Positions 53,813 to 63,671 are shown, counted from the stretch's first letter. The stretch is DNA of 64,000 nt from Permianibacter aggregans (GCF_009756665.1 NZ_CP037953.1:1612001-1676000), one strand, 5' to 3'. Notes: a model not told the origin generated them from the sequence alone. Numbers and translations: made by a program.

Positions 53813-54973
53813 TTATTCGGGCAGCGCTTCGATGATCTGGCCGAGAAAGCGGTCCAGCACCTGGTCATTGGCAATCCAGCGCACCACCACGACCAGTTCG
53901 TTCTGCCAATCGATATAAATGATGTTCATGCCATTGCCGCGAAAGGTGACGCTGGAGGCCGGCGTGCTTGGCAGAGTTTTCTGACTGGTATTCAGAAACC
54001 AGTTCATATACCCGTACTCGGCATTGGCCGGGCTTGGCGTCCGCGACTGCGCTATCCATTGCTCGCTAATCAATTGCCGTTCGCGCCAACGGCCATTACG
54101 CAAATAAAGATAGCCAAAGCGGGCCATATCTTCGGCGTTGATGAACATACCGCCACCCCAGTGACCACCGCCGGACACCGACTGCATCTTTTCACCATCA
54201 AGCTCGACCCAGCTATTGTCATAACCATACCAGCGCCAGCTTGTGGAGGCGCCGATTGGCAACATGATCTGCTCGCGCAGCACGCTCGGTAACGGCTGAC
54301 GCCAGACTTGCAACGCCGCCAGCGCCAGCAGATTGACCCGCACGTCGTTATATTCGTAGTGGCTGCCGGGTGTGTGACGGGGCGGATTGGCCCAGTCTTT
54401 TGGCTGACCGACCGGCCGGTCAGCCCAATCCGGTTTACCCCACAGCTCGCCGCGCCAGTCGCTGGTCTGTTGCAGCAAGTGCTGCCAGGTAATCGGCTGG
54501 TTGTGCGGATCGGCGAACAACAGTGAATCGCTAGGCAAGTAGGTACGCACCGGGTCATCGACCGAGGCGATCAAGCCCTGTTGCCAGGCCAAACCCACGA
54601 CGGCGGAAAGAAAACTCTTGCTGATGCTATGGGCCATATCGGTGCGGCGGGTGTCGCCGAACTCGGCTACCTTGTACCCACGGTAGATGACCAGACCATT
54701 GATTCCGCTGCGCTCCTGCATCGGCCCAATAATGTCATCAAACGGCTCACGGGCGCCGAAGCTCAGCTTCTGTGCCAGGGCTTGATCGCGCGGCGCCCGG
54801 CTTTCCTGTTGCTGCACTTCGCTAATGGCCTGTTGCAGTCGTTTGCTGTCCAAGCCAAGTTCGGCAGCCGAACGCAGCGGCCAGTCACCAGCTGACGGGT
54901 AATAAGGTTCGGCGGCATGCGCCAATGTCAGCCAACACAGTGATCCGAGCAGGAAAAAAATGCGGGGTGTCAT
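53813..54973 (-). CDS. Secreted serine hydrolase of the beta-lactamase fold
   Basis: A 386-residue exported protein (signal peptide FFLLGSLCWLTLAHA). AHSISKSFLSAVVGLA has the catalytic S-x-x-K; YEYNDVRVN has the Y-x-N; GHWGGGMFINAEDMARFG is the class C-like third region. It resembles 6-aminohexanoate-dimer hydrolase/EstB-type enzymes rather than a true beta-lactamase. ATG at 54973 with GAGAG upstream. Confidence 0.85.
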   Translation of the reverse strand: MTPRIFFLLGSLCWLTLAHAAEPYYPSAGDWPLRSAAELGLDSKRLQQAISEVQQQESRAPRDQALAQKLSFGAREPFDDIIGPMQERSGINGLVIYRGYKVAEFGDTRRTDMAHSISKSFLSAVVGLAWQQGLIASVDDPVRTYLPSDSLLFADPHNQPITWQHLLQQTSDWRGELWGKPDWADRPVGQPKDWANPPRHTPGSHYEYNDVRVNLLALAALQVWRQPLPSVLREQIMLPIGASTSWRWYGYDNSWVELDGEKMQSVSGGGHWGGGMFINAEDMARFGYLYLRNGRWRERQLISEQWIAQSRTPSPANAEYGYMNWFLNTSQKTLPSTPASSVTFRGNGMNIIYIDWQNELVVVVRWIANDQVLDRFLGQIIEALPE

Positions 54974-55140
54974 GATTTCTCTCACCATTGGTGTTGCTTC
55001 ATTGTAGTGCCAGTCACCAACCGTCCAGCTGGCGAAACTTTGTGCAAAAGCAGCGGAAAAAGCCGTCGATGTCGCCTGAGGATAAGTGTTTGTCGTCTCC
55101 AGCGGCTGTTTTTGTCGATGAAAAATGGTCTGATTGGGAC

Positions 55141-55251
55141 GCCTTCAGAGGCAACCTTGTGGTACTCCGGCTCTTCGGGGATCTGTTAGGGAACGGGAAA
55201 AACAGACGGGAAACCGTTGAGCCGGAGGGACTCCTTCCTGTTTCGCAGGAA
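55141..55251 (+). ncRNA. Candidate structured RNA (three-way junction)
   Basis: Three nested pairings fit the plus strand. An outer stem CTCCGGCTC/GAGCCGGAG (55165-55173 with 55219-55227) encloses TCTGTT/AACAGA (55182-55187 with 55201-55206) and ACGG-GAAA-CCGT (55206-55217), a GNRA tetraloop; the two inner arms share one base. A small GCCT-TCAG-AGGC hairpin (55141-55152) precedes it and TTCCTG-TTTCG-CAGGAA (55235-55251) follows. I do not recognise a known riboswitch or RNA family. With a terminator 160 bp downstream this could be a small RNA or the leader of the AraC-type gene. Confidence 0.35.
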
Positions 55252-55410
55252 TTTCTTCCTGTTTCAGTATCATCGGGTTAACTGGCGAGGGCGGATTGGA
55301 CTTCACACGTCTAATCAACGCGAGGGACGACAACACAACAAAAAATTATCCCGACAGAATCGCGGCGGTTGCTGACGGTTCGGGGACAAAAACGATACAA
55401 CAAAAAATCC

Positions 55411-55439
55411 ACCCGCCCTTGTGGCGGGTTGTCTTTTTT
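55411..55439 (+). terminator. Terminator ahead of membrane AraC gene
   Basis: ACCCGCC-CTTGT-GGCGGGT then TGTCTTTTTT; an A-run on the left lets it work both ways. No known gene ends here, which supports an unannotated transcript. Confidence 0.65.
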
Positions 55440-55572
55440 ACTGGACATGAATGACTTAACCCGCAACTCGCTGCCACGAAGCCTGAGTGACCATGCCGCC
55501 ACGCAACAAAATGCGGCCAGCAAGCGCCACAAACCGGCGAATTCTGCTATGTTCGAAAAACGATTGGTGTAG

Positions 55573-56967
55573 GTGGATACTTCTGTGTCGCTGGCCATTT
55601 TGCGAAGTCGGCGAGGGATAGTCGCAGCGTATCTGTGGTGGGCAGTCGCCCTGCCCACAGTCTTGCTTTGTTTCACCTTGCCCTGGTTGCCGGACGGTTT
55701 CCGGCAGGCCTGGTTTGCCGGCAACGGCGAACTGATGCTGCTTGGTCTTGCCGCGATCGCGGCATTCTGGCGCGCCCATTTTCTGCGTCACGCCATTCTC
55801 GGTCATTGGTGGCGACTGTTCGCGCTGGCGCTCGGCATTTGGTATCTCGGCAGCCTGTTCGCTTTTCGCGGCTGGTTTGGCGCCGATACGCTGTTCAGCG
55901 TGCTGGCCATGGATATCTCGTTCAGCCTTTATTATCTGGTCGTCGTCGTCATGCTCGATCGGATTAGCGGCCGGCCACACCGGATCACCGCTTCGGTCGC
56001 GCTGGTCGCCGTGATGTTCGGCTACATCATCCTGTTACCGGCGGTGCTGGCGCCGGAGGAATACGACAGCTGGATCCCTTCTTACCTGTTTTACGTCAGC
56101 CTCGATGTCTATATTTTCGTGCAGATTAGCCTGATTCTGCGTGCGGTCTGGCGCACCCGGGTTGGCCTTGATGCGGCGGCCTTATGGTTGATTTTCGCCG
56201 GCTTTCTGGTCAGCGATGTGCTTGATGGGCTTTGGAACATCGGCGTCCTGGATGTTTACTCCAGCGACCTGCTGGCGGTCATCTTCTATTTGCCTCTGTT
56301 GCCGCTGTTACTGATATTGAGCCCGTTATGGCGCCTGGCTTGGCGCCGGCCGAAGTGGGTGCCGCAGCGCCGGCCAATGCCCGATTTGGGGCGTTTGGTG
56401 TTGTGGTTGATGCCGTTGGCGGTGCATCTGGTTGGGTACGGTACGACGATTCTCGACCCGGCCCTACGTACCTGGCGTGACACCTATCTGGTGCTTTGGC
56501 TGCTGGTTGTCGTCGTAGTTGAGACCTGGCAGCGCTGGCGCCTGCGTGATTTCAGCGAACCAGCTCTAACGCCGGAACCGCCGCTGCTTAATATCGAGGA
56601 TAAGCCAGCCCCGATCGCCGACCCGCTGCTGGACAAGCTCGACGAGTATCTCGACCAACATTTGGCTGATCCCGCCCTGTCGCTGGATGTAATCGGCAAC
56701 AAACTGGCTCTGAGTCCGCGGCAAATCCAGCGCCGACTGAAAGCGGCCACCGGTTTGTCGCCATCGCAGTACCTGCTGGACAAACGCCTGAGCAAAGCGG
56801 CCGAGCTGTTGATCGAGGGCAACAAGAGCACGTATGTGGCGCATGCGACCGGCTTTTCGCAGCAGAGCCACTTCACCCGTCGGTTCAAGGAACGTTACGG
56901 CGTCACGCCAGGCCAATACGCCTCGACTGCCAAGTCCAATGCCGAATGGCAGAAGTTTCCGGCTTAA
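55573..56967 (+). CDS. Membrane-anchored AraC-family regulator
   Basis: A 464-residue protein in two parts. Residues 15-330 contain about eight hydrophobic spans. Residues about 355-455 are an AraC DNA-binding domain with two helix-turn-helices: LSLDVIGNKLALSPRQIQRRLKAATG and THVAHATGFSQQSHFTRRFKERYGVTPGQY (quoted in parts). Most AraC proteins are soluble, so a multi-span sensor is unusual and implies membrane-localised promoter binding. GTG start at 55573. A subtilisin-like gene follows 161 bp later and may be a target. Confidence 0.8.
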   Translation: MDTSVSLAILRSRRGIVAAYLWWAVALPTVLLCFTLPWLPDGFRQAWFAGNGELMLLGLAAIAAFWRAHFLRHAILGHWWRLFALALGIWYLGSLFAFRGWFGADTLFSVLAMDISFSLYYLVVVVMLDRISGRPHRITASVALVAVMFGYIILLPAVLAPEEYDSWIPSYLFYVSLDVYIFVQISLILRAVWRTRVGLDAAALWLIFAGFLVSDVLDGLWNIGVLDVYSSDLLAVIFYLPLLPLLLILSPLWRLAWRRPKWVPQRRPMPDLGRLVLWLMPLAVHLVGYGTTILDPALRTWRDTYLVLWLLVVVVVETWQRWRLRDFSEPALTPEPPLLNIEDKPAPIADPLLDKLDEYLDQHLADPALSLDVIGNKLALSPRQIQRRLKAATGLSPSQYLLDKRLSKAAELLIEGNKSTYVAHATGFSQQSHFTRRFKERYGVTPGQYASTAKSNAEWQKFPA

Positions 56968-57060
56968 CCCTGTTTTCACCCCTCTGACCAGCTTCCGGGC
57001 GTCGCCTGGAGGCGCACACATGTCGCGCTCAGGCAATGAATTTCCCGCCAAACATGGTGC

Positions 57061-57099
57061 TATCAGGAACACGCCACCATACGGAGGTGGCGCCTGATA
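57061..57099 (+). promoter_or_regulatory. Large hairpin in protease leader
   Basis: TATCAGG (57061-57067) pairs with CCTGATA (57093-57099) and CGCCACC (57072-57078) with GGTGGCG (57086-57092), a 14 bp stem with a four-base bulge and loop ATACGGA. No T-run follows. It lies 30 bases ahead of the protease ATG, so it could stabilise the mRNA or control translation. Confidence 0.5.
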
Positions 57100-57128
57100 A
57101 TTCGAAAACCAGAAGCTAGGGAGCACAA

Positions 57129-58421
57129 ATGAAATCGATTTCCATGACACTGGCGGCAAGTGCCGTCGCGCTGGCTTGTTGCAGCGTTTCGCCGGTGGCT
57201 GAAGCCGCTGCCGATGAGCGATTTGTCGACGTTATCGTTCGGATGAAAAGTCATCAGGACGGCAATGCCGCTGGCAACAAAGCCCGGGCCCAAGGCTTGG
57301 CGCTCGGCCACGGAGCGCAAGTCAAGCACAGCTACGGCACGGTGCTGACCGGGTTTGCTGCCCGCATTCCGGAAGCACGCCTGAAGCAACTACAGGCCGA
57401 CCCGAACGTTGCCAGCGTCGAATTCGACCGGCCGGTGAAAATGTCGCCGAAGCCGGGCGGTGGTGGTGGCGGCGGCAGCGCCAACCAGGTGACACCGTGG
57501 GGCATAAGCCGCATTGGCTCGCCGACCTCTGGCGGCAGCGGTGTGCATGTATTTGTGCTCGACACAGGTATCGATGCTGACCATGCTGATCTGGTCGCCA
57601 ACCTGTCCAGCAATAGCGCGGACCATTTCGCCGCGGTCAGTTGCAAAGGCAAATGCAATAAAACCTGGGATGACGATCAAGGCCATGGCACCCATGTCGC
57701 TGGCTCCATCGCCGCTGCGAACAACAGCATCGATGTCATCGGTGTTGCCCCGAACGCCACCCTGCATGCGGTCAAGGTGCTCGACAGCCGCGGCTCTGGC
57801 GCCTTCTCCGGCATCATCGCCGGCATCGATTTCACCGCCAACTGGGCCGAGAGCAATAACCAGGTGGTGGTCGCCAACCTGAGCCTTGGCGGCGGTGGCA
57901 CCAAATCGGGTAGCTGCAATAACGGCTCGTTCACCGGCAACGACAGCTTCCATGAAGCGTTCTGCCGTGGCGCCGCTAAAGGTGTGGTGTTCGTTGTGGC
58001 CGCCGGTAACGACGGCGACGATGCCGCCAACCACACTCCAGCCGCTTATGACGATGCGGTAATTACCGTCAGCGCCACCTCGTCGGCCGACAACTGGCCG
58101 TCGTGGTCGAACTATGGCACCAAGTCGGCGAGCTGGACCAGCCGCAACTCGGCTCCGGTCGGCATCGCCGCCCCTGGCGTCAGCATTCTGTCGACGGCTA
58201 AAGGTGGCGGCACGACGACGATGAGCGGCACCTCGATGGCTTCACCGCATGTAGCTGGCGCTGCCGCGTTGTACCTCGACTCTCACTCAGTCAGCCGCAA
58301 CTTCAATGCGTTCCTGACCTTGCGTTCGGCGCTGCTGAATAGCGCCGAGAGCACCAGTGGCTTCAGCAATACCTCGGGCAATCCCCATAGCGAGGATTTC
58401 CTGAAAGCCAACGGCCTCTAA
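57129..58421 (+). CDS. Secreted subtilisin-like serine protease (S8)
   Basis: A 430-residue preproprotease. Signal peptide to about residue 27, an inhibitor I9 propeptide (about 30-103), a Gly-rich spacer at 110-116, then the catalytic domain with Asp145 (VFVLDTGID), His186 (GHGTHVAG), oxyanion Asn294 and Ser369 ([11 protein letters not shown]). Paired cysteines at SCKGKC and near 263/279 suggest disulfides. It should be exported and self-activated. AGGGAG precedes the ATG. Confidence 0.95.
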   Translation: MKSISMTLAASAVALACCSVSPVAEAAADERFVDVIVRMKSHQDGNAAGNKARAQGLALGHGAQVKHSYGTVLTGFAARIPEARLKQLQADPNVASVEFDRPVKMSPKPGGGGGGGSANQVTPWGISRIGSPTSGGSGVHVFVLDTGIDADHADLVANLSSNSADHFAAVSCKGKCNKTWDDDQGHGTHVAGSIAAANNSIDVIGVAPNATLHAVKVLDSRGSGAFSGIIAGIDFTANWAESNNQVVVANLSLGGGGTKSGSCNNGSFTGNDSFHEAFCRGAAKGVVFVVAAGNDGDDAANHTPAAYDDAVITVSATSSADNWPSWSNYGTKSASWTSRNSAPVGIAAPGVSILSTAKGGGTTTMSGTSMASPHVAGAAALYLDSHSVSRNFNAFLTLRSALLNSAESTSGFSNTSGNPHSEDFLKANGL

Positions 58422-58434
58422 GCCTTTTCCGCAA

Positions 58435-58462
58435 AAAACACCCGGCATATGCCGGGTGTTTT
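58435..58462. terminator. Bidirectional terminator after protease gene
   Basis: AAAACACCCGGC-ATAT-GCCGGGTGTTTT, a perfect 12 bp stem with A- and T-runs; serves the protease and the converging gene at 58478. Confidence 0.85.
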
Positions 58463-58477
58463 GCTTTCCGCCTCCGG

Positions 58478-60712
58478 TTAAATAATTTCCACTGCGAAGC
58501 TTGCGGTTTCCTGGCGGTCAAATGCCGTGATCCGACTGCTGCCATTGGTATGGCGGCAATACACCCGCAAGGTGACCGCAAAGGTGCACTTCTTGTGAGG
58601 GGGTGAGGCATTCTTCGACAGCAGGTAATCGAAGCTGACTGAGGCCGACTGGGCCGGTGCCGCTGGGTTCAGACTCGGTGGTGCGTTGGTGTCGCCGCTG
58701 TCAAACGTTTCGCTGGCACCATTCAGGCCGCGATACCAGGTCAAGGTGTAGTCGCGCATGAATGTCCGTGGCCCACTGACGTGGTTGCGGGTGGTATGGA
58801 ATGCGGCAAAACCGGTGCTGAACAGCGCTGTTGCCTCGCCCGACATGAACTGACATTCCTGCGAAGATGGCACACCGTTTTTGCGCAGATCGATGATGTC
58901 GGCATAGACCGGTTTGTTGTCGAGCCAAAAGGCATGCGCCAGCCGTTCATGGCGGATGATGCTGATCGAGTCGGGACCTGTTTCGCCAATCCGGCGCAAG
59001 TAATCAAAGCCGGCATTGACCGGATTCAAGCGATTGCCTGCCGCATCGAACACCTCCAGGTAGAGCAGTGAACGGCCGTTTTGGCCATCGGTTGCCCACA
59101 ATCCATGTGGTTGAGCCCCAAGCCAATGGCCATCGGACTGGAACGGAATGCGATACAAACCAGTGACTGCCTGGCCACCGACATTCATCGACACCGGCCC
59201 CAGATTGTCGCTGGTGATTTCCGGTTGCCCGCCAATAAAGTGCAGCCGCTGCCAACTGATGGTTGCGGTTAATGGCGTAGGCGTGGCGCCCGGAAGCGGT
59301 TGGCCATTGTCCTGAACCGGCACATGACTGAGCCGGTAATAACGGGCACCGGTCGCTTTCAAGGACTCGCTGTAAAGCAAACTCAAAGACAGCGTTTGCG
59401 CCCACGGCCGATTGACCGAGCCACTGTCGACATTGGACGGGTCGCACAAGCCGCCATTTTCCGGTAACGGGTGCAAGGCGTCAGCGCTCGGTTGGGTCAA
59501 GTCCAGACCAACCGCGTTCTTGCCGAGCCAATGGCTATGCAGGCGATGACTGCGAGTCGAGCCAATCAAATCGAGCATCATGAATGGCTTGTCATGGTCC
59601 AATGGTGGCGGCTCGTGGCAGGCATGACCGAGGTAGCTGCGCAGCACTGGAGTTTCGTCGACCTTGAAATACTCATGCTTGGCCAAACCGTTGTAGACGG
59701 TCAGCCATTGCCCGTTATGCCACTGCTTGATGATGTAAGCGTAGCGCCGATGGCAATGTAACTTCAGCGGCGATAAAAATGCCGGCCAGCAGACATCAAA
59801 CTGACCATCGGGACGCAAGCTGCTCTGGCCGACTTTTTTGGTCGTGCAGGAGCAAATCAGCGGCCACAGGTACGGACGCAATTCCAAGAACTCAGCCATT
59901 TGCGCGGCCGATGTTTTGCGCAACTCCGCAACGTCCTGACGCAGCCGATGCAACATCGCGCCCTGCTCCGCACCAAGTCCGTGGGCATCGGCCAAATCTT
60001 CCAGTTTGCGTGGTGTGCTGGCTGGCGCCATCGTCGCGCGACTGGTTTGCAGACGTGTGATCGGCAGCGGTCGAGGGCCAGGGGGAAATGGACCCGGAGG
60101 GAACGGTTCCGGATCGGGTAATGGATCCGGCCAGGGCAATGGTTCCGGAATCAATTCCGGAATGCGCGGAATCAAGATATCGGGAACAATGTCGATGAAT
60201 TTGCAACAACAGATACGTTCATAGACTTCGACAATGCCATCACACATCGGCAAACAGAATGCCGGTGGCAGCAACGGTTGAATCTTGAATGGCGGTTGCA
60301 AACGCAGCAGCGGTGCATGGATAGGTAGCTCAGCAAACGGAAAAAAGCAGCGTCGAACCGAACCGCTGACACAACGAACAAAAGGCCACCAATGACGCCA
60401 CCATTTTTCCGGCACGATTAATGGCTGGCGCTGAACAGCCAATGTTTGCAAATCGCGCCAGTGAAAATGCATCAGCGTTTGGGCGCCGGGCTCCGGTTGA
60501 TTTTCGGCATCCGGCCCCAGTGCGAAACGGACGAATCCGGCACCTTCCCATTTCTTGTCGAGTTTCAGTTTGCCGGCGTCAACCGCAGCCAATTTTTTCA
60601 ACTCGCCATCGGAGCTGATGCCATACAGCGCCATGCCAGGTAGTTGCTCTTTCGGTTGCTGCTGTTCAAACAACAGCGACAGGGTTTGGTTGTCGCCTTT
60701 ACGATCACTCAT
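58478..60712 (-). CDS. Large uncharacterised Pro-rich protein
   Basis: A 744-residue protein without a signal peptide or membrane span. Residues 80-175 are rich in Trp, Cys and Phe (WWRHWWPFVRC; YERICCCKF). Residues 177-217 are a Pro/Asp/Phe-rich linker with short repeats (PDPLPDPEPFPPGPFPPG). Residues 275-320 contain LICSCTTKKVGQSSLRPDGQ and FDVCWP, which recall peptidase-regulatory/transthyretin-like units. The C-terminal 400 residues look like beta-rich modules. I cannot assign a family. Minus strand, with the M48 peptidase gene 435 bp upstream. Confidence 0.6.
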   Translation of the reverse strand: MSDRKGDNQTLSLLFEQQQPKEQLPGMALYGISSDGELKKLAAVDAGKLKLDKKWEGAGFVRFALGPDAENQPEPGAQTLMHFHWRDLQTLAVQRQPLIVPEKWWRHWWPFVRCVSGSVRRCFFPFAELPIHAPLLRLQPPFKIQPLLPPAFCLPMCDGIVEVYERICCCKFIDIVPDILIPRIPELIPEPLPWPDPLPDPEPFPPGPFPPGPRPLPITRLQTSRATMAPASTPRKLEDLADAHGLGAEQGAMLHRLRQDVAELRKTSAAQMAEFLELRPYLWPLICSCTTKKVGQSSLRPDGQFDVCWPAFLSPLKLHCHRRYAYIIKQWHNGQWLTVYNGLAKHEYFKVDETPVLRSYLGHACHEPPPLDHDKPFMMLDLIGSTRSHRLHSHWLGKNAVGLDLTQPSADALHPLPENGGLCDPSNVDSGSVNRPWAQTLSLSLLYSESLKATGARYYRLSHVPVQDNGQPLPGATPTPLTATISWQRLHFIGGQPEITSDNLGPVSMNVGGQAVTGLYRIPFQSDGHWLGAQPHGLWATDGQNGRSLLYLEVFDAAGNRLNPVNAGFDYLRRIGETGPDSISIIRHERLAHAFWLDNKPVYADIIDLRKNGVPSSQECQFMSGEATALFSTGFAAFHTTRNHVSGPRTFMRDYTLTWYRGLNGASETFDSGDTNAPPSLNPAAPAQSASVSFDYLLSKNASPPHKKCTFAVTLRVYCRHTNGSSRITAFDRQETASFAVEII

Positions 60713-61112
60713 AACGCCACTCCTTGACGGAAAATGAAGCCATCACAACGCTGCCCGGCGTTGTCCTGTTGATTCGATGACGGCGTGATGATTGGCGTGA
60801 ACACGTTACGAAAAAACCACCGAACCGATTTCGTAAGGCGATGCAAAGACGGCGTGCGAGCACACACAAGGCAAGGCCCAATCGGGCCAGGACGACCAGT
60901 GGCAACCGCTAATCCTATCGCGATAACCACCGCAAGGCGGAACGACTCATCCTGAATCGAGCGAAATCTTACGATTGAATAACGTGCGGCGATAGCCGCG
61001 TTTGTCGACGACCAGTGATGGTGAACAGGAGTGGCGCGTGTAAGCCAATTCGCACAGTGAAAGAAATGTCTTCTATCGACCGTGTTGGAGAATAACCATT
61101 GGTTTTGAAAAG
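60713..61112. other. Intergenic region between M48 peptidase and orphan gene
   Basis: About 400 bp with no gene I can support. A 135-codon minus-strand frame spans it but has no ribosome binding site or recognisable motif. It presumably holds the promoter of the 744-residue protein. Confidence 0.45.
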
Positions 61113-61137
61113 ACACTCCCGGCTAAACCGGGAGTGT
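61113..61137 (-). terminator. Terminator of M48 peptidase gene
   Basis: ACACTCCCGG-TTTAG-CCGGGAGTGT on the minus strand, followed by CTTTTC. Ten-base perfect stem, 11 bases after the stop. Confidence 0.7.
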
Positions 61138-61147
61138 ACGAGTGGGC

Positions 61148-63466
61148 TCAGGATTGCAATACGGCAATCAAACTGACGCTCAGGGCGAAACCAATAATGC
61201 CGGCCGCCACGACAAAGCGCAGCAAACCCGGGATCAGGCCATCGGCCGTTTGGAACCGGTCCCACCAACCAAGGCGTTTTTGCAGCGCCCGTTCCTGGCC
61301 CGGCAACAGACGCGGATAGTGGGCTGGCACCTGATTGGCACGTGGGGCGCTCTCCAGTTGGCTTTGTTGCCGGTAGGCTTTGGCGACTTTCAACTCCGCC
61401 TGCAACAATAAATCCAGGGCAATGTGCCGCAACGCCGATAACGCGCCAGCAGTGCCGCCTACCCAACCACCAATGGCATCCATCCACTGATTGATGTTGT
61501 CTTTGCCAGGTGGCGGCAACGTGAACTCGCCGAGCGCTTTCGACCATGACTCCGTTTCCAGTCGAGCCAGAATATCGTCGCTGAGTTTGACTTGATCAGC
61601 GCAAACATAAATCGCGTGCAGCACTTTATACACTTCCTGTCCGGCGTTGATGACCCGTTTCAGTTCGCGCGAACTGACGTTGCGATCGGCGGTGACAATG
61701 GCGACCACGTTATTCAACAAACCGTAAGCATCGCGCAAATCCGCCTCGGCATGATCAGCAAAATGCAGCACCGATGTCAGGCTTTGCAAATACTCCGGCC
61801 AACCATTGGCAAGTGCCTTCGCCGCCGAGACATGGGCACTGCGGCAAAGCTGATCATGGCGATGAATGCGTTCCTGCACCGCCCTGCATTCTTCGCGCAC
61901 TTGTGCAATCGCTTGCGGCAACTCACGTTTCAGCAGCGTGTTGCCGCGATGACGGATGACGCCGCCGGGCGCGGAATAAATGCCATCTCGAATGGCTTCC
62001 AGCAATGCTCGCTCTTTCTCCAGATTGCGCAAATTGTCCAGCTCGTTGGCCAGTGTTGCCGGATACAACGCCGACAAACCGTCAACGGCTTTATCCATTT
62101 GCGCCGAATACAATTGTTCCGGCGTTTCGACATGACGAACAAACGAACGGCCAAGGTAAGCGCCACGATAAGCCGAACGCAAAAACTCGCGATCGTATTG
62201 CTTGTCGAGCGCGCTCAAGCTTTCTTCCAACGCGCTGGCCTCCGGCACTTCATTCAAGTGGCTGACCAGATGACGGGTCATCTGTTCGCGTAACGCGGTG
62301 GCGTCGTCAAACACTTCCCAGGCGGAGCGCTCATCAATCGGCATGGCGAGATAACGTCGCTTGGCATTGGCTTCGCGTTCATGATTTTGCGGATGCGTTG
62401 CCCACATGCGTGGTGGCTGGGCAATCTCGGCGGTGAACACCCGGAATTGTTCGGGTGCATTCGCCGGCAGTCGCGGTGACTTGCCGTATTGGGCGTTGTT
62501 CAAAATCATCGCCATGCGTTCCATCACACGGCTTTGAATGGTGAACGCATCTTTGGTCAATCGACCTTCCTGCAACTCGTTGAACAGAAAACCTTGCGCG
62601 CGTTCCCAGGCTTCGTCGGCCGCCTGCAAACGGTGCAAGGCATGAACAATGGCATCGCTGCCGGTTTGTGACACCGCGACCAGATCAGCCTGATACTCCA
62701 TTTCCCGTGACAGCGCCCGTTCGGCCATCATCGTCAAACGGAATGCCGATTCCAGCACAGCGCGAATCGACCAGACGATCAGTCGCAGTATCCATCCCAC
62801 CCAGGCGATACGAAGATCGATGCCGGAAATCACCCGCAGGAATTTATCGAGCGCATCACGCCGTTCAACGATATGTGCGGCAATTTGCTGAGCAATATAA
62901 ATCCAGCGACCGATGGCCATCGTTTTCTGGGCGAAATGACCAAACTCATGCGCCAGCACGGCCTTCATTTCCGAGTGATTCAAGGCATTGACCAAAGCCA
63001 AACCGATTTCCAGATTTTTCTTGGCCGGGAATATCAGGTTCAGCAAGGACAGGTCGTAAAAAACGGCGGCGTTGACGCGCGGCGACAGGAACACCCGATG
63101 CGGTCGCGGCGCGCCGGCACTGTCGGCAATATCGTGCAGAAAAGCGAACAACTTCGGTTGCTGCTCCGCCGTCACTTCGATCAAGTCCGGCATCTGTCCC
63201 TTTTTGACAAACAGCAAGGCCTTGATCATGAACAGTGCCAGGAAGCCGGAAGCACCACCAACAATCAGATGAAACAACCAATTCTCATGGCTGCCAAGCA
63301 GGCCAAATGAATGCCATGCCGTGTAAGCAAACCAGGTGCTGAGCATCAGGTAAAGCAACACGAATCCACCAAGGCCAATAACGGCCAGCCAGGCGTGACG
63401 CTTATACTGCTGCTGAAGCATTAGATCATCGGCGCTCACCGATGCCGAGAGTGAAGAAGACATCAT
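61148..63466 (-). CDS. Membrane-bound M48-family metallopeptidase
   Basis: A 772-residue peptidase, far longer than HtpX (about 290). Two N-terminal spans (about 27-50 and 64-87), the zinc site AVLAHEFGHFAQ with HEFGH at 173-177, and a third ligand in LSREMEYQADLVAV. A helical region of 450 residues follows, then a C-terminal span (FVVAAGIIGFALSVSLIAV). The catalytic part faces the cytoplasm if it is like HtpX. Substrate unknown. It and the 744-residue gene share a strand and may act together. Confidence 0.85.
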   Translation of the reverse strand: MMSSSLSASVSADDLMLQQQYKRHAWLAVIGLGGFVLLYLMLSTWFAYTAWHSFGLLGSHENWLFHLIVGGASGFLALFMIKALLFVKKGQMPDLIEVTAEQQPKLFAFLHDIADSAGAPRPHRVFLSPRVNAAVFYDLSLLNLIFPAKKNLEIGLALVNALNHSEMKAVLAHEFGHFAQKTMAIGRWIYIAQQIAAHIVERRDALDKFLRVISGIDLRIAWVGWILRLIVWSIRAVLESAFRLTMMAERALSREMEYQADLVAVSQTGSDAIVHALHRLQAADEAWERAQGFLFNELQEGRLTKDAFTIQSRVMERMAMILNNAQYGKSPRLPANAPEQFRVFTAEIAQPPRMWATHPQNHEREANAKRRYLAMPIDERSAWEVFDDATALREQMTRHLVSHLNEVPEASALEESLSALDKQYDREFLRSAYRGAYLGRSFVRHVETPEQLYSAQMDKAVDGLSALYPATLANELDNLRNLEKERALLEAIRDGIYSAPGGVIRHRGNTLLKRELPQAIAQVREECRAVQERIHRHDQLCRSAHVSAAKALANGWPEYLQSLTSVLHFADHAEADLRDAYGLLNNVVAIVTADRNVSSRELKRVINAGQEVYKVLHAIYVCADQVKLSDDILARLETESWSKALGEFTLPPPGKDNINQWMDAIGGWVGGTAGALSALRHIALDLLLQAELKVAKAYRQQSQLESAPRANQVPAHYPRLLPGQERALQKRLGWWDRFQTADGLIPGLLRFVVAAGIIGFALSVSLIAVLQS

Positions 63467-63671
63467 TTATTCCTTCAATCATTATTGTCATGACCGCGAC
63501 TGCCGTCACGGCGCGTTTCCCCAAAAAACACACCGCATCATATCGACCAGTTTTTATCGCGGCCAAGCAATTTTTTGAGGCCCACCACGAATCGACAAAA
63601 ACGCATTGAGATACTGGTACCGAGGTAAGATACTGTTTGGAAAATTCCGGTACACGCGTAAGAGACTTGCC

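Larger units (their letters stand above)
54974..55572. other. 599 bp intergenic region with dense RNA structure
   Basis: No protein gene is convincing here; a 97-codon frame on the plus strand has neither a ribosome binding site nor a motif. The region contains the structured stretch at 55141-55251 and a terminator at 55411-55439, both listed separately, and repeats of ACAACAAAAAAT (near 55338 and 55397). Confidence 0.5.

Noticed and set aside
55165-55227. Known c-di-GMP riboswitch (GEMM) at the three-way junction
   Set aside because: The GEMM consensus core was not found; only the general shape and a GNRA loop are shared.
54988-55281. Open frame of 97 codons on the plus strand
   Set aside because: It lacks a ribosome binding site and crosses the highly paired region, which looks like structured RNA rather than protein.
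60709-61116. Open frame of 135 codons between the M48 gene and the orphan gene
   Set aside because: No ribosome binding site, and its 5' end runs through the M48 terminator.
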